A DNA stretch of 16,379 nt from an uncultured Eubacteriales bacterium (GCA_900320765.1 ONTN01000059.1:1-16379); one strand, 5' to 3'. Counted from the first letter of the stretch, positions 6,759 through 14,319 are shown. Notes: a model not told the origin generated them from the letters alone. Numbers and translations: made by a program.

Positions 6759-7229
6759 ATGTTCGTTTACACCTGGAAATTTTCCAAAAAGAAGCTTACG
6801 ATCGCCATTCTCGCTCTCGTCGTGCTTATCGCCGCCATACTGCTGATCTTCTCGGGGGGCGGAGAGGCAAAGGCGGCCATCGCCCTTTCCGGCTCGGCAA
6901 GGACGGCAAAGGACCGCGTTTCGCTCATAAGAAGCCTCGGCTGGGAGATCGAGGAAGAGCCTATTGAGACGCAGTCCGTAGTTATCCCCACCGAGTTTAC
7001 CGGCGTCTATGCAGATTACGCTAAGCTTCAGGAGGATCAGGGCTTCAATCTCGCAAAATACGCCGGGAAAGAGGCGACGCGCTATACCTACAAGGCGCTT
7101 AACTATCCCGGCGTGGAGGACTCCGTCGTTATTGACATAATCGTCTACCGCGGCAAGGTCATAGCGGGAGACGTGCAGTCCGTAAAGCTCGACGGCTTTA
7201 TGCAGGGTCTTGCGTTTCCCGTTTCTTAA
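6759..7229 (+). CDS. DUF4830 domain-containing membrane-anchored protein
   Basis: A 156-residue protein with a short basic N-terminus, one membrane helix at about 13-31 and an extracytoplasmic domain matching DUF4830: SLGWEIEEEPIE, then VVIPTEFTGVYADYAKLQ, QGFNLAKYAGKEATRYTY, NYPG and, near the end, GDVQSVKLDGFMQGL. The function of the family is unknown. The start is ATG 6759, because GAGGTGA at 6747-6753 sits 5 nt ahead; the in-frame GTG at 6750 and ATG at 6753 overlap that ribosome site. The gene diverges from the CdaR-like regulator, and its last 32 bases overlap the 3' end of the convergent TepA-like gene. Confidence 0.88.
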   Translation: MFVYTWKFSKKKLTIAILALVVLIAAILLIFSGGGEAKAAIALSGSARTAKDRVSLIRSLGWEIEEEPIETQSVVIPTEFTGVYADYAKLQEDQGFNLAKYAGKEATRYTYKALNYPGVEDSVVIDIIVYRGKVIAGDVQSVKLDGFMQGLAFPVS

Positions 7230-7794
7230 CCTTATCTATCCTGCCGTGAAGATACCCGAGGGCGTCCGAAAGGCCGCCCACCCTGTCCGCAAGGCCGAGC
7301 TCCACCGTCTCCTCGCCGTAGACAACGCTGCCGACGTCGCCAGCGAGCTCGCCTGTTTTCAGCATCAGCTCCGTTAGCTTCCCTTCCTCTATCCGTGAGT
7401 TCTGAGTTATGAACCGGACTATCCTCTCCTGTATCCTCGCGAGGTAGTTATAGGTCTGGCTGACGCCGATCACTGTGCCGGAGAGCCTTACCGGGTGTAT
7501 CGTCATTGCGGCGGAGGGCGCGATAAAGCACATATCCGCCGCGACCGCGAGCGGCACTCCTATCGAGTGTCCTCCCCCGAGCACGAGGCTGGCAGTCGGT
7601 TTTTTCATACCGGAAATAAGCTCTGCTATCGCGAGACCCGCCTCAACGTCGCCCCCGCAGGTATTTATCAGGATTAAAAGCCCGTCGATATCCGGACTCT
7701 CCTCTACGGCGGCGAGCTGAGGCAGAAGATGCTCGTATTTCGTCGTCTTCACGTCCGGCGCGAGGAGCTGATGCCCCTCGATCTGACCTATCAC
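7198..7794 (-). CDS. ClpP-fold serine protease, TepA/YmfB-like
   Basis: It belongs to the ClpP/crotonase-fold group typified by TepA of Bacillus, a probable membrane- or export-associated peptidase. The family opening GQIEGH, KTTKYEHLLPQL and NTCGGDVEAGLAIAE are present. The nucleophile is Ser77 in GGGHSIGVP, with His100 in TIHPVR; Asp153 is the likely third residue. The frame given starts at GTG 7794, but family-like sequence (NIHCIA, compare the usual IYCLTI strand) continues upstream in frame to three consecutive TAA codons ending the aminopeptidase gene, with no ATG/GTG/TTG. So the start is uncertain: GTG 7794 has no visible RBS, and an ATT at 7809-7807 is a possible alternative. It lies at the 3' end of the prfA-like/tsaC/coaE operon. 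Confidence 0.85.
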   Translation of the reverse strand: MIGQIEGHQLLAPDVKTTKYEHLLPQLAAVEESPDIDGLLILINTCGGDVEAGLAIAELISGMKKPTASLVLGGGHSIGVPLAVAADMCFIAPSAAMTIHPVRLSGTVIGVSQTYNYLARIQERIVRFITQNSRIEEGKLTELMLKTGELAGDVGSVVYGEETVELGLADRVGGLSDALGYLHGRIDKVKKRETQDPA

Positions 7795-7857
7795 CGCGAT
7801 GCAGTGAATGTTCCGCTCGGTTCGGCTTATTTTTGCCGGATCGGGGGTGTTTTATTA

Positions 7858-9843
7858 TTATTCGAGGTAAACAGCCTTCATCGCTTTATAGCACATATAG
7901 GCATCGAATTTTGAAACGATCTCATAGGGCGAGTGCATCGCGATAACGGGAACGCCCGCGTCTATCGTATCTATACCCCTATTCGCCATATAGGCTGCAA
8001 CTGTGCCTCCGCCGCCCTCATCGACCTTGCCGAGCTCGCCGGTCTGCCAGACGACGCCGTTCTCGTAAAAGATCTTCCTAACTCTGCCCACGACCTCTGC
8101 GGAAGCGTCGCTTGCCCCGGATTTGCCGCGGCTTCCGGTAAACTTGCAGACCCCGAGGCCGTAATTCAGCTTCGTGTTGTTTGATTTCTCGCTGACCTCC
8201 GGATAAATGGGGTCAAAGGCGTTCGTAACGTCCGCCGAGATGCAGAGCGACCTGTCGAAGGAGTGACGCATATTCGAGCCGTCCATCTCGCAGAGGTCGG
8301 CCATAAAGTTCTCAAATGCGCGGGACTGCATACCGGTAACGCCGACGGAGCCGATCTCCTCCTTGTCGGCGAGGACGCAAACGGCGGTGTACTCCGGCTT
8401 TTCGGTCTCAAGTATGGCTTCAAGCTCGGCGTAGGCGCAGACTCTGTCGTCGTGACCGTAGGCGGCGATAAGGCTGCGGTCAAGGCCTACGTCGCGAGGC
8501 ATAAGTCCGGGGACGATCTCAAGCTCGGCCGAGAGGAAATCCTCCTCGGTAATGCCGTACTTCTCGTTAAGTATGGAAAGAACGTTGAGCTTGAATCTAT
8601 CGCTCGCCTCGGTATCGGATACAGGGCAGGAACCTATTATCAGGTTAAGGTTCTCTCCGGTGATAGCCTGATTGAGCGGCTGCTGTCCCTGCTTGGCGGC
8701 AAGGTGCGGCAGAAGGTCTGAGATCATAAACGTAGGATCGCCCGCGTCGTCGCCTATGCTCACCGTGACGGTCTCTCCGTCGCGCTTTATGACCACGCCG
8801 TGAATAGAAAGCGGTATCGTGACCCACTGATACTTGCGAATGCCGCCGTAATAATGCGTTCTTAGATAGGCGACCTCGTCCCTTTCAAAAAAGGGCACCT
8901 GCTTCAGGTCGAGGCGCGGGGAGTCGATATGAGCAGCGCAGATATGGGTCCCCTCCTCCATCGGCTTCTCTCCGATAACCGCGAGAAACATCGCCTTGCC
9001 GCGGACGCTGCGGTAAATCTTATCCCCGTGGTGTAGCTCGCTCTTTCCGTCCCATGTGGTAAAGCCCTTCGCCCTTGCGAGCCTTTCGGCCTCTATAACG
9101 GCGAGCCTTTCGGTCTTCGCCTTTGCCATAAAAGCCTTATACCTCTCGCAGTATTCGTCGCTGAGTTTTTTCTCCTCATCGCTCAGCACGTCTGAAAGGT
9201 GCTTCTGCTTATACAAAAGCTCGTTTTTCTTTTCGTCCGTCATTTCTTTATCCCCTTTTTCTAATACTTTTTCAAAAAACTCCCCGCAATAGGCGAGGAA
9301 GTCGGTCTCGCTGTTAAATGAGTTCACAAGCTCCTTATCGCAGAGCGAAGCAAATTCAACGTCGCTTTTCTGCGCCGAAATGCGCGCCTCCGCCCGCTCG
9401 CGGCTTATCCCGTCTCTCGTCATGATTCTTGCGATTCTCTTCTCTCTCGGAGCCGTCACCGCGACGGTGAGGTCGCACTTATCCGCCTCTCCTCCCTCGA
9501 ACAGGCCGACGGCGTCTATCGCGAAACGCTCACGCCCCCTGCTTCTCTCCTCCTCTATGAGCCTGTCCGTCTCTGCGAGCACGAAGGGGTGAGTTATCGC
9601 GTTCAAGCTTAAAAGCGCGGCTTCCGAAGAGAAGACCTCTCGCCCGAGTGTGGCTCTGTCCACCTCTCCGTCTTTGAAAGCAGCGGGAAAATCCCTCCCT
9701 ATCGCCCGCTTGAGTTCTTCGCTCTCTATGAGCAGCCTGTGATATACCCTGTCGCAGTCGATAACGAAAAAGCCGAGCCTCTCGAGGGCTTTTAGCGCCG
9801 TCGTCTTTCCCGAGCCTGAGCCGCCGGTTATCCCAATGACCAT
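7858..9843 (-). CDS. coaE: Dephospho-CoA kinase fused in frame to an M18 zinc aminopeptidase
   Basis: One 661-codon frame encodes two enzymes. Residues 1-196 are CoaE, the last step of coenzyme A synthesis: P-loop GGSGSGKT (7-14), DCD (29-31), THPF (84-87) and a lid region. Residues 201-661 are a full-length aminopeptidase of family M18: AHIDSPRLDLK with H305 and D307, GHDDR (463-467), KEEIGS (494-499), ISADVTNAFDP (D538) and HSPYE (H637). The metal-site motifs are present. At the junction, Met201 (ATG 9243) is preceded by AAGGGGA with good spacing, exactly as for an independent gene, yet no stop codon separates the halves. Either a true fusion, two products from one frame, or a one-base error. 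CoaE starts 16 nt inside tsaC; three TAA codons end the frame. Confidence 0.88.
   Translation of the reverse strand: MVIGITGGSGSGKTTALKALERLGFFVIDCDRVYHRLLIESEELKRAIGRDFPAAFKDGEVDRATLGREVFSSEAALLSLNAITHPFVLAETDRLIEEERSRGRERFAIDAVGLFEGGEADKCDLTVAVTAPREKRIARIMTRDGISRERAEARISAQKSDVEFASLCDKELVNSFNSETDFLAYCGEFFEKVLEKGDKEMTDEKKNELLYKQKHLSDVLSDEEKKLSDEYCERYKAFMAKAKTERLAVIEAERLARAKGFTTWDGKSELHHGDKIYRSVRGKAMFLAVIGEKPMEEGTHICAAHIDSPRLDLKQVPFFERDEVAYLRTHYYGGIRKYQWVTIPLSIHGVVIKRDGETVTVSIGDDAGDPTFMISDLLPHLAAKQGQQPLNQAITGENLNLIIGSCPVSDTEASDRFKLNVLSILNEKYGITEEDFLSAELEIVPGLMPRDVGLDRSLIAAYGHDDRVCAYAELEAILETEKPEYTAVCVLADKEEIGSVGVTGMQSRAFENFMADLCEMDGSNMRHSFDRSLCISADVTNAFDPIYPEVSEKSNNTKLNYGLGVCKFTGSRGKSGASDASAEVVGRVRKIFYENGVVWQTGELGKVDEGGGGTVAAYMANRGIDTIDAGVPVIAMHSPYEIVSKFDAYMCYKAMKAVYLE
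9251..9257 (-). promoter_or_regulatory. Internal ribosome binding site before the aminopeptidase half
   Basis: On the minus strand AAGGGGA lies 7 nt before ATG 9243, within the last CoaE codons (EKGDKEM). It suggests that a free 461-residue aminopeptidase is made even if the coaE frame reads through. It is probably the remnant of an ancestral two-gene arrangement. Confidence 0.7.
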
Positions 9844-10469
9844 AGCTCGGTATTCTCCTTTAGCACGGCTAAGATGTCCCGTTCCGTTATTCCGCCCTGT
9901 CTCAGGATCTTAGGCTCGTCTCCGGTCATATCAACCACCGTCGACGGGAGCCCGCCGCAGGGCGCGTCGTCGCGGAAGACCGCGTTCAGCTTGCCGTCGA
10001 AGCAGGAAATGACCTCGTCGAAGCTCTCAGCGTTCGGCTCGCCTGAGAGATTTGCGCTCGTACCGGTAAGCGGCAGCCCCGTCATTCTCACAAGTGCGAG
10101 GGCAAGCGAGCTCTCCGGGCAGCGAAGCCCGACCGTCTTTCCCCCAGCCGTCAGAACGTCCGGCACTATCTCCTTCTTTTTCAGCACCATCGTTAAAGGT
10201 CCCGGCCAAAAGGCCTCGGCAAGGGCGTAAGCCCCCACGGGAATATCCGCGCAAAGCTTCTCCGCCATATCCATATCTGAGACAAAAAGGCTCATCGGCT
10301 TAGTCTCCGGTCTGCCCTTCGCCTCGTACACCGCGGCTATCGCCGCCTCACTCAGCCCGTTCGCGCAGATTCCCCATACGGTCTCTGTTGGAAGGGCGAC
10401 CGTCCCGTCGTTAAAAATAATGTCAACCACTTCTTTTACATCGGCGGGTGATAGTATCTCAGTCTTCAT
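9828..10469 (-). CDS. tsaC: L-threonylcarbamoyladenylate synthase (TsaC/Sua5 family)
   Basis: It makes threonylcarbamoyl-AMP from threonine, bicarbonate and ATP for the t6A37 modification of ANN-decoding tRNAs. The 213-residue protein has PTETVWG (27-33; the family usually has Tyr where Trp is here), KGRPETKPM (51-59), TGTSANLSG (135-143) and PSTVVD (175-180). It has the short TsaC form without the C-terminal Sua5 domain. The ATG at 10469 has GAGGAG 5 nt upstream and overlaps the RF1-like gene by 11 nt; the next gene, coaE, overlaps its end by 16 nt. The usual Firmicutes neighbour prmC, between prfA and tsaC, is absent. Confidence 0.94.
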   Translation of the reverse strand: MKTEILSPADVKEVVDIIFNDGTVALPTETVWGICANGLSEAAIAAVYEAKGRPETKPMSLFVSDMDMAEKLCADIPVGAYALAEAFWPGPLTMVLKKKEIVPDVLTAGGKTVGLRCPESSLALALVRMTGLPLTGTSANLSGEPNAESFDEVISCFDGKLNAVFRDDAPCGGLPSTVVDMTGDEPKILRQGGITERDILAVLKENTELWSLG

Positions 10470-11478
10470 TTCCGCTCCTCAGCTTTTCGGCTCTGTCAGC
10501 CGTAATCAGTGCGTCGATCAGCTCGTCGAGCCCTCCGTCGAGCACCTTTCTCAGGGGAAAGCTTTTATCGTCGCCCGAAAGTCTTCTGTCGACCACGCTG
10601 TCTCTCTGATAAAAATACGTGCGTATCTTCTCGCTTCTCTCGCCCGTGCCGACCTGACTTTTCCTCTCGCCGGCGACGGCGCTGCGGCGCTTTTCAAGCT
10701 CAGCCTCATAGAGCTTCGAGCGCAGGATGTCGAGAGCCTTGTCCTTGTTCCTGTACTGGCTGCGCTCGTCCTGGCACTCGACGACCGTCCCCGTGGGTAT
10801 GTGAGTGACGCGGATAGCAGAGCTTGTCTTGTTTACCTTCTGCCCGCCTGCGCCCGAGGATCTGAACGTATCGATCTGCACCTCCGTAGCCGTTGAGGTC
10901 TGGATGCGGCCGTTCGATTCCGTAACCGGCACGCGCTTTACGCAGTGGCCTCCAGCCTCGTATTTAAGGCGCGACCACGCCCCTTCGCCCTTTATAATGA
11001 AGCTTATCTCCTTAAAGCCGCCGAGCTCCGTCGGATTCTCGTTTACAAGCTCTATGCTCCAGCCCCTCTGATCGCAGTACATCGAGTACATTCTGTAGAT
11101 ATCCGCGGCGAAAAGCGCGGCTTCCTCGCCGCCTATGCCCTGGCGGATCTCCATTATCACGTTCTTAGAGTCGTTCGGATCCTTCGGCAGGAGCAGGAGC
11201 TTTATTTCCGTCTCCGTCTCTTCAAGCTTTGCCTTCGATTCCGCAATTATTGACCGCGCCATCTCGCCAAGCTCGGGATCGCTCAAAAGCTCCTTCGCGG
11301 AGTCCAGCTCATTTTGAAGGCTGACCGCCCTGCGGTATGCCTCGCTTATCGGCCTCAGCTCCTTCTGTTCCCGGGCGAGCTTCGCGTACCGCTCGGGATC
11401 GGAGTAGACCTCCGGCGACTGCAGGAGAGACTCAAGCTCGGTAAATCTATCGTCGATTTCGCGGAGCTTATTCAGCAT
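10459..11478 (-). CDS. prfA: Class I release factor, RF1-like, with an internal deletion
   Basis: RF1 ends translation at UAA/UAG. This protein keeps a PCRF domain (1-110), the stop-codon-reading tripeptide PVT (184-186) and the hydrolysis motif GGQ (211-213) in RSSGAGGQKVNKTSSAIR. It is 339 residues, against about 355-360 in normal RF1. The missing stretch lies between TSTAT (194-198) and IDTF (202-205), where about 20 residues are usual and only three remain. The region after EKIRTY (284-288) also departs from the family's NFPQGRVTDHR pattern, reading FYQRDSVVDRR. GHCVKRVP replaces the usual HRVQRVP. It may be the cell's RF1, given the tsaC context, or a specialised paralogue; the sequence cannot say. 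The ATG at 11478 has AAAGGGGA upstream. Confidence 0.85.
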   Translation of the reverse strand: MLNKLREIDDRFTELESLLQSPEVYSDPERYAKLAREQKELRPISEAYRRAVSLQNELDSAKELLSDPELGEMARSIIAESKAKLEETETEIKLLLLPKDPNDSKNVIMEIRQGIGGEEAALFAADIYRMYSMYCDQRGWSIELVNENPTELGGFKEISFIIKGEGAWSRLKYEAGGHCVKRVPVTESNGRIQTSTATEVQIDTFRSSGAGGQKVNKTSSAIRVTHIPTGTVVECQDERSQYRNKDKALDILRSKLYEAELEKRRSAVAGERKSQVGTGERSEKIRTYFYQRDSVVDRRLSGDDKSFPLRKVLDGGLDELIDALITADRAEKLRSGNED

Positions 11479-11513
11479 CTATTATTCCCCTTTTTCCTAA
11501 CATCTAATTGGTT

Positions 11514-11542
11514 ATTGTATCACATATCGTCCACGAACACAA
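11514..11542 (-). promoter_or_regulatory. Promoter of the RF1-like/tsaC/coaE operon
   Basis: On the minus strand, TTGTGT (11542-11537), a 17-nt spacer ending in TGA (extended -10) and TACAAT (11519-11514) form a plausible sigma-A promoter. The leader is about 30 nt, with AAAGGGGA before ATG 11478. It diverges from the esterase promoter 32 bp away. Confidence 0.7.
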
Positions 11543-11574
11543 GCTAAATCATTCGACTTTAAGCGTGCACGGGA

Positions 11575-11603
11575 TTGACAAAGATATCGGTGCAAAATAT
11601 AAT
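11575..11603 (+). promoter_or_regulatory. Perfect consensus sigma-A promoter for the esterase gene
   Basis: TTGACA (11575-11580), 17 nt and TATAAT (11598-11603) match consensus exactly. The start is expected near 11610, with AAGGAG at 11619-11624 and the TTG start at 11633. Confidence 0.88.
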
Positions 11604-11632
11604 GAAGAAAGCTTTTATAAGGAGAGATACTG

Positions 11633-12454
11633 TTGTTTTCATATAAGCGCGAGACGATGAAAATTGACGCCTGCGGGCGGAAGATGGAGCTTATCATACT
11701 GCGTCCCAAGGAGGCGTCGGGGCCTCTGCCCGGGCTTTTATGGATACACGGGGGCGGATACGCCACCGGTCTTGCCTCCATGGTCTACGTTTCACGGGCT
11801 GTAGACCTTCTTGAGACGAGCGGCTGCGTCGTTGTAAGCCCCGACTACCGTCGGTCCCTTCAGGCGCCGTACCCTGCCGCGCTCGAGGACTGCTATGCGG
11901 CTCTCACCTATATGAGCGAGCACGGCGCCTGCCTCGGGATAGACCCCGCGCTTTTAATGGTCGGCGGCGAGAGCGCCGGAGGCGGGCTTGCAGCCGCTGT
12001 CGCTCTTTACGCGAGGGATAAGGGCGGACCGGATTTAAAGCTGCAGTTCCCCCTATATCCCATGATCGACTGCGAGGACACGGATTCATCCCGCGATAAC
12101 CACGGTATAACGTGGAACACCGCCCGTAATCACGCCGCGTGGAAGCTTTACCTCGGCGAGCTGCACGGCTCGGACAGCGTTCCCGCCTACGCCTCGCCCT
12201 CCCGCGCAAGCGATCTCTCAGGTCTTCCCCCCTGCTATACCTTCGTATGCACGGGCGAGCCCTTTTACGATGAGACTGTCGCCTACGTCTCCCGTTTGAA
12301 GGCCGCGGGCGTCGACGCTGAGGTCGACGTTTATCCCGGCTCGGTCCACGCCTTTGATATGGTGACGCCGTTTACGGTGATGGCGAAAAGGGCGCGGGCG
12401 GTTTTCCGGGAAAAGGCCACGGCTCTGTATAAGAAATACGTCAGGTCAGAATAA
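11633..12454 (+). CDS. Alpha/beta hydrolase, HSL-type esterase/lipase
   Basis: A 273-residue cytoplasmic esterase of the hormone-sensitive-lipase family. The oxyanion-hole motif HGGGY is at 39-43, nucleophile Ser114 lies in GESAGG (112-117), and His239 lies in GSVHAFD. The usual catalytic Asp position appears to be Glu209 (CTGEPFYDET), a possible conservative swap. The substrate is unknown; short-chain acyl esters are usual for the family. The start is TTG 11633, because AAGGAG lies 8 nt upstream and no ATG is nearer than codon 9. It is a single-gene unit with its own consensus promoter and terminator. Confidence 0.9.
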   Translation: MFSYKRETMKIDACGRKMELIILRPKEASGPLPGLLWIHGGGYATGLASMVYVSRAVDLLETSGCVVVSPDYRRSLQAPYPAALEDCYAALTYMSEHGACLGIDPALLMVGGESAGGGLAAAVALYARDKGGPDLKLQFPLYPMIDCEDTDSSRDNHGITWNTARNHAAWKLYLGELHGSDSVPAYASPSRASDLSGLPPCYTFVCTGEPFYDETVAYVSRLKAAGVDAEVDVYPGSVHAFDMVTPFTVMAKRARAVFREKATALYKKYVRSE

Positions 12455-12457
12455 AAT

Positions 12458-12504
12458 AAGCCGTGAAGCCGGGAAAAGCCTCCCTGCCTCGCGGCTTTTA
12501 TTAT
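12458..12504. terminator. Probably bidirectional terminator between convergent genes
   Basis: AAGCCGTG (12458-12465) pairs with CGCGGCTT (12490-12497), one G-T wobble, around a loop that contains a smaller GGGA/TCCC stem. TTATTATTT follows on the plus strand, and A/T-rich sequence (TATTTTATT) on the minus strand. It serves the esterase gene on the plus strand and probably the SLH protein gene on the minus strand. Confidence 0.8.
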
Positions 12505-14105
12505 TTGCAAAGGTAAATGCGGTAAATCGTAAGTATGGCCTGCTGAACTGTGTAGGAGGTGCCGGGGCTGAAACGTCCCTCGCCTACTCCGCCCATCACA
12601 GCCTTCCCCTCGGGAGTTGCGAGCGATGAGATAAAGCGCACAGCCTCCTCCGCCCAGGTACTGACCTCCTCGAAGTCGGTAAACTCGATCGCCGGAGCGT
12701 CTGTCGTCAGCCCGGTCAGGTCGGCAAATCTCTTCAGCATGGTAGCCGCCTGCTCGCGGGTTATGTTGTGTTCCGGGTGGAATTTCCCGTTACCGGTGCC
12801 GTTCACGATGCCGAGAGCGCAGGCCGCGAGGACGTCGGGATCGCTTGTATCGGTGAAAGCCGCTTCGTCGATCGTCTTTTCGTATTTTCTCAGTACGGAG
12901 GCGTTAGTAGTGTAGCGCGACTTTACCCTGAGCATATTCATTATAAGCTTGCAGAAATCGCCGCGGTTTATCTCCGAGGTATAGCCCATCTGAAGCTCGG
13001 CGGGTACGAGCCTTTTATCGAGAGCGCCGAGAATCTCCGGGATCGCCCATGAGGCGGGCTTCAGCCCGTTGTCGGTCGTGTTCTCGTTTACGACCGTTCC
13101 ATCAGCTACCGTGATCTTGCCGCCGCGGGAGATTATCCTCTGCTCGTTTGAAAGGGCTTCCGGGGTAATGTCAAAGTAGTAGTATGCGTAGGGCGCGAGG
13201 GCGGTTTTAACGCCGTTCTCATATTCGTTGTTCGAATCCCACGAGGGATCGAGAATGATCCAGCGCCCGTCGGCAAAGGCCTCGACAAATTCGTGGTTGG
13301 GCTCTGTTATTGTAGCGGCGTCCGTTTTTACGGCGAACGAGCCGCCCTGAGCTGTGAGCCCGAGCGCATAGGTCTGCGTCGTAAACGCGGGAATGCCCTG
13401 GGCCCGGAGGAGCCACATCAGAAGCTCGGAATAGCCTGAGGCCACGGTTCTCCCGTGCGCGATGATCTCGGCCGCGTCGGTATATGTATTGCTTCCGTGG
13501 AGATAGCTGTCGTAATCATAGTAAATATTCTCCGCGACCCAGCGGTGGAGGAGATAAGCCTTCGTATAATGATCGGATACTCCGCCCGCTATATCGTCTG
13601 AAAGCTTCTTAACCTCAGGCATATCGGAAAACTCCGTATACTCCCCCGGGTTCAGCCACTCCGAAAGCATTGCCGCGTTATCCGCAGCCACGGGAGAGGC
13701 TCGGAAGCGGTATTTTCCCGCACTTTTCTCAACGTAAACGCTCTCGTACACGAAGCTCCAGAAGCTCTCGTTATGGCTCTGGCGGGTGTAGACGTCTACG
13801 GAAGCGGGCTCTGTAACGGCCGAAAGATCGACCTTTATCGAAAACGTCTTTCCGCTCTCCGCCTCGGTGTATTTCCTCGTATCTCCTACAACGGCGAGAA
13901 CGTACGTTAGGTTTTCCGAAACGAGCTTGCCCGAAACGGTAAGCTCGCTCCCCTCTATCCTCATCTCAAGATAGCTCGTGTTCCCGTACGATGTGCGAAG
14001 ATAGGTATCGGTATTCTCTACCTCTGATGCAACGGCTACGGCGCCGCATGATATTATAATTACAAGGCAGAGCGCAAACGCGGCCGCTCTTTTTAGTGGC
14101 TTCAT
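12501..14105 (-). CDS. Exported transglutaminase-fold protein with C-terminal SLH repeats, catalytic Cys missing
   Basis: A 534-residue surface protein. Residues 4-27 are a signal sequence; cleavage near AVAVAS is likely, though IISC at 17-20 also resembles a lipobox. Residues 30-135 are probably a beta-rich domain. Residues about 165-320 are a transglutaminase-like core: GRTVASGYSELL (218-229), NHEFVEAF (His271) and DPSWD (Asp287). Where the family has the nucleophilic Cys (C-x-G-Y), this protein has Ala222 (codon GCC at 13442-13440). Three SLH-type repeats follow, around 350-395, 416-462 and 475-532, predicted to bind cell-wall polymer. The start is ATG 14105 with GGAGGTC upstream; the open frame to 14210 lies mostly upstream of the expected transcript start. 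Probably a non-catalytic binding or scaffold protein. Confidence 0.88.
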   Translation of the reverse strand: MKPLKRAAAFALCLVIIISCGAVAVASEVENTDTYLRTSYGNTSYLEMRIEGSELTVSGKLVSENLTYVLAVVGDTRKYTEAESGKTFSIKVDLSAVTEPASVDVYTRQSHNESFWSFVYESVYVEKSAGKYRFRASPVAADNAAMLSEWLNPGEYTEFSDMPEVKKLSDDIAGGVSDHYTKAYLLHRWVAENIYYDYDSYLHGSNTYTDAAEIIAHGRTVASGYSELLMWLLRAQGIPAFTTQTYALGLTAQGGSFAVKTDAATITEPNHEFVEAFADGRWIILDPSWDSNNEYENGVKTALAPYAYYYFDITPEALSNEQRIISRGGKITVADGTVVNENTTDNGLKPASWAIPEILGALDKRLVPAELQMGYTSEINRGDFCKLIMNMLRVKSRYTTNASVLRKYEKTIDEAAFTDTSDPDVLAACALGIVNGTGNGKFHPEHNITREQAATMLKRFADLTGLTTDAPAIEFTDFEEVSTWAEEAVRFISSLATPEGKAVMGGVGEGRFSPGTSYTVQQAILTIYRIYLCK

Positions 14106-14136
14106 ATTCTGACCTCCACGTTTCAAAATTTTATTA

Positions 14137-14165
14137 ATTATAACACAGCAAACGAGGCATATCAA
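14137..14165 (-). promoter_or_regulatory. Promoter for the SLH/transglutaminase-fold gene
   Basis: On the minus strand, TTGATA (14165-14160), 17 nt and TATAAT (14142-14137), with TGT just before the -10 (extended -10). The leader is about 25 nt, with GGAGGTC before ATG 14105. Only one base departs from consensus. Confidence 0.83.
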
Positions 14166-14203
14166 GGAATTTCGACACGTTTGATTTTTAGCTAAAAAAA
14201 TCC

Positions 14204-14232
14204 TTGACAAATCACGATCGCCTTAGTATAAT
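14204..14232 (+). promoter_or_regulatory. Perfect consensus sigma-A promoter for tRNA-Gln
   Basis: TTGACA (14204-14209), 17 nt and TATAAT (14227-14232) match consensus exactly. The expected start near 14239 lies 7 nt before the mature tRNA. Confidence 0.88.
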
Positions 14233-14245
14233 ACGGTTTGTCCTT

Positions 14246-14319
14246 AGCGGGATTGTGTAAAGGTAGCACAGCGGACTCTGACTCCGTATGTGAGGGTTCG
14301 AATCCTTCTCCCGCTGCCA
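14246..14319 (+). tRNA. tRNA-Gln (anticodon CTG)
   Basis: A complete 74-nt cloverleaf with encoded CCA. The acceptor stem is AGCGGGA/TCCCGCT, the anticodon arm is GCGGA/TCCGT with loop CTCTGAC (anticodon CTG, reading CAG), and the T loop is TTCGAAT. It is a single-gene unit with a consensus promoter 13 nt upstream of position 1 and a strong terminator immediately after. Confidence 0.92.

Noticed and set aside
7849..7860. Stop-codon readthrough joining the aminopeptidase to the TepA-like protein (same frame)
   Set aside because: Three consecutive TAA codons separate them; readthrough of all three is not credible.
12768..13052. Plus-strand frame inside the SLH region
   Set aside because: Antisense shadow of the SLH repeats, without RBS or family features.
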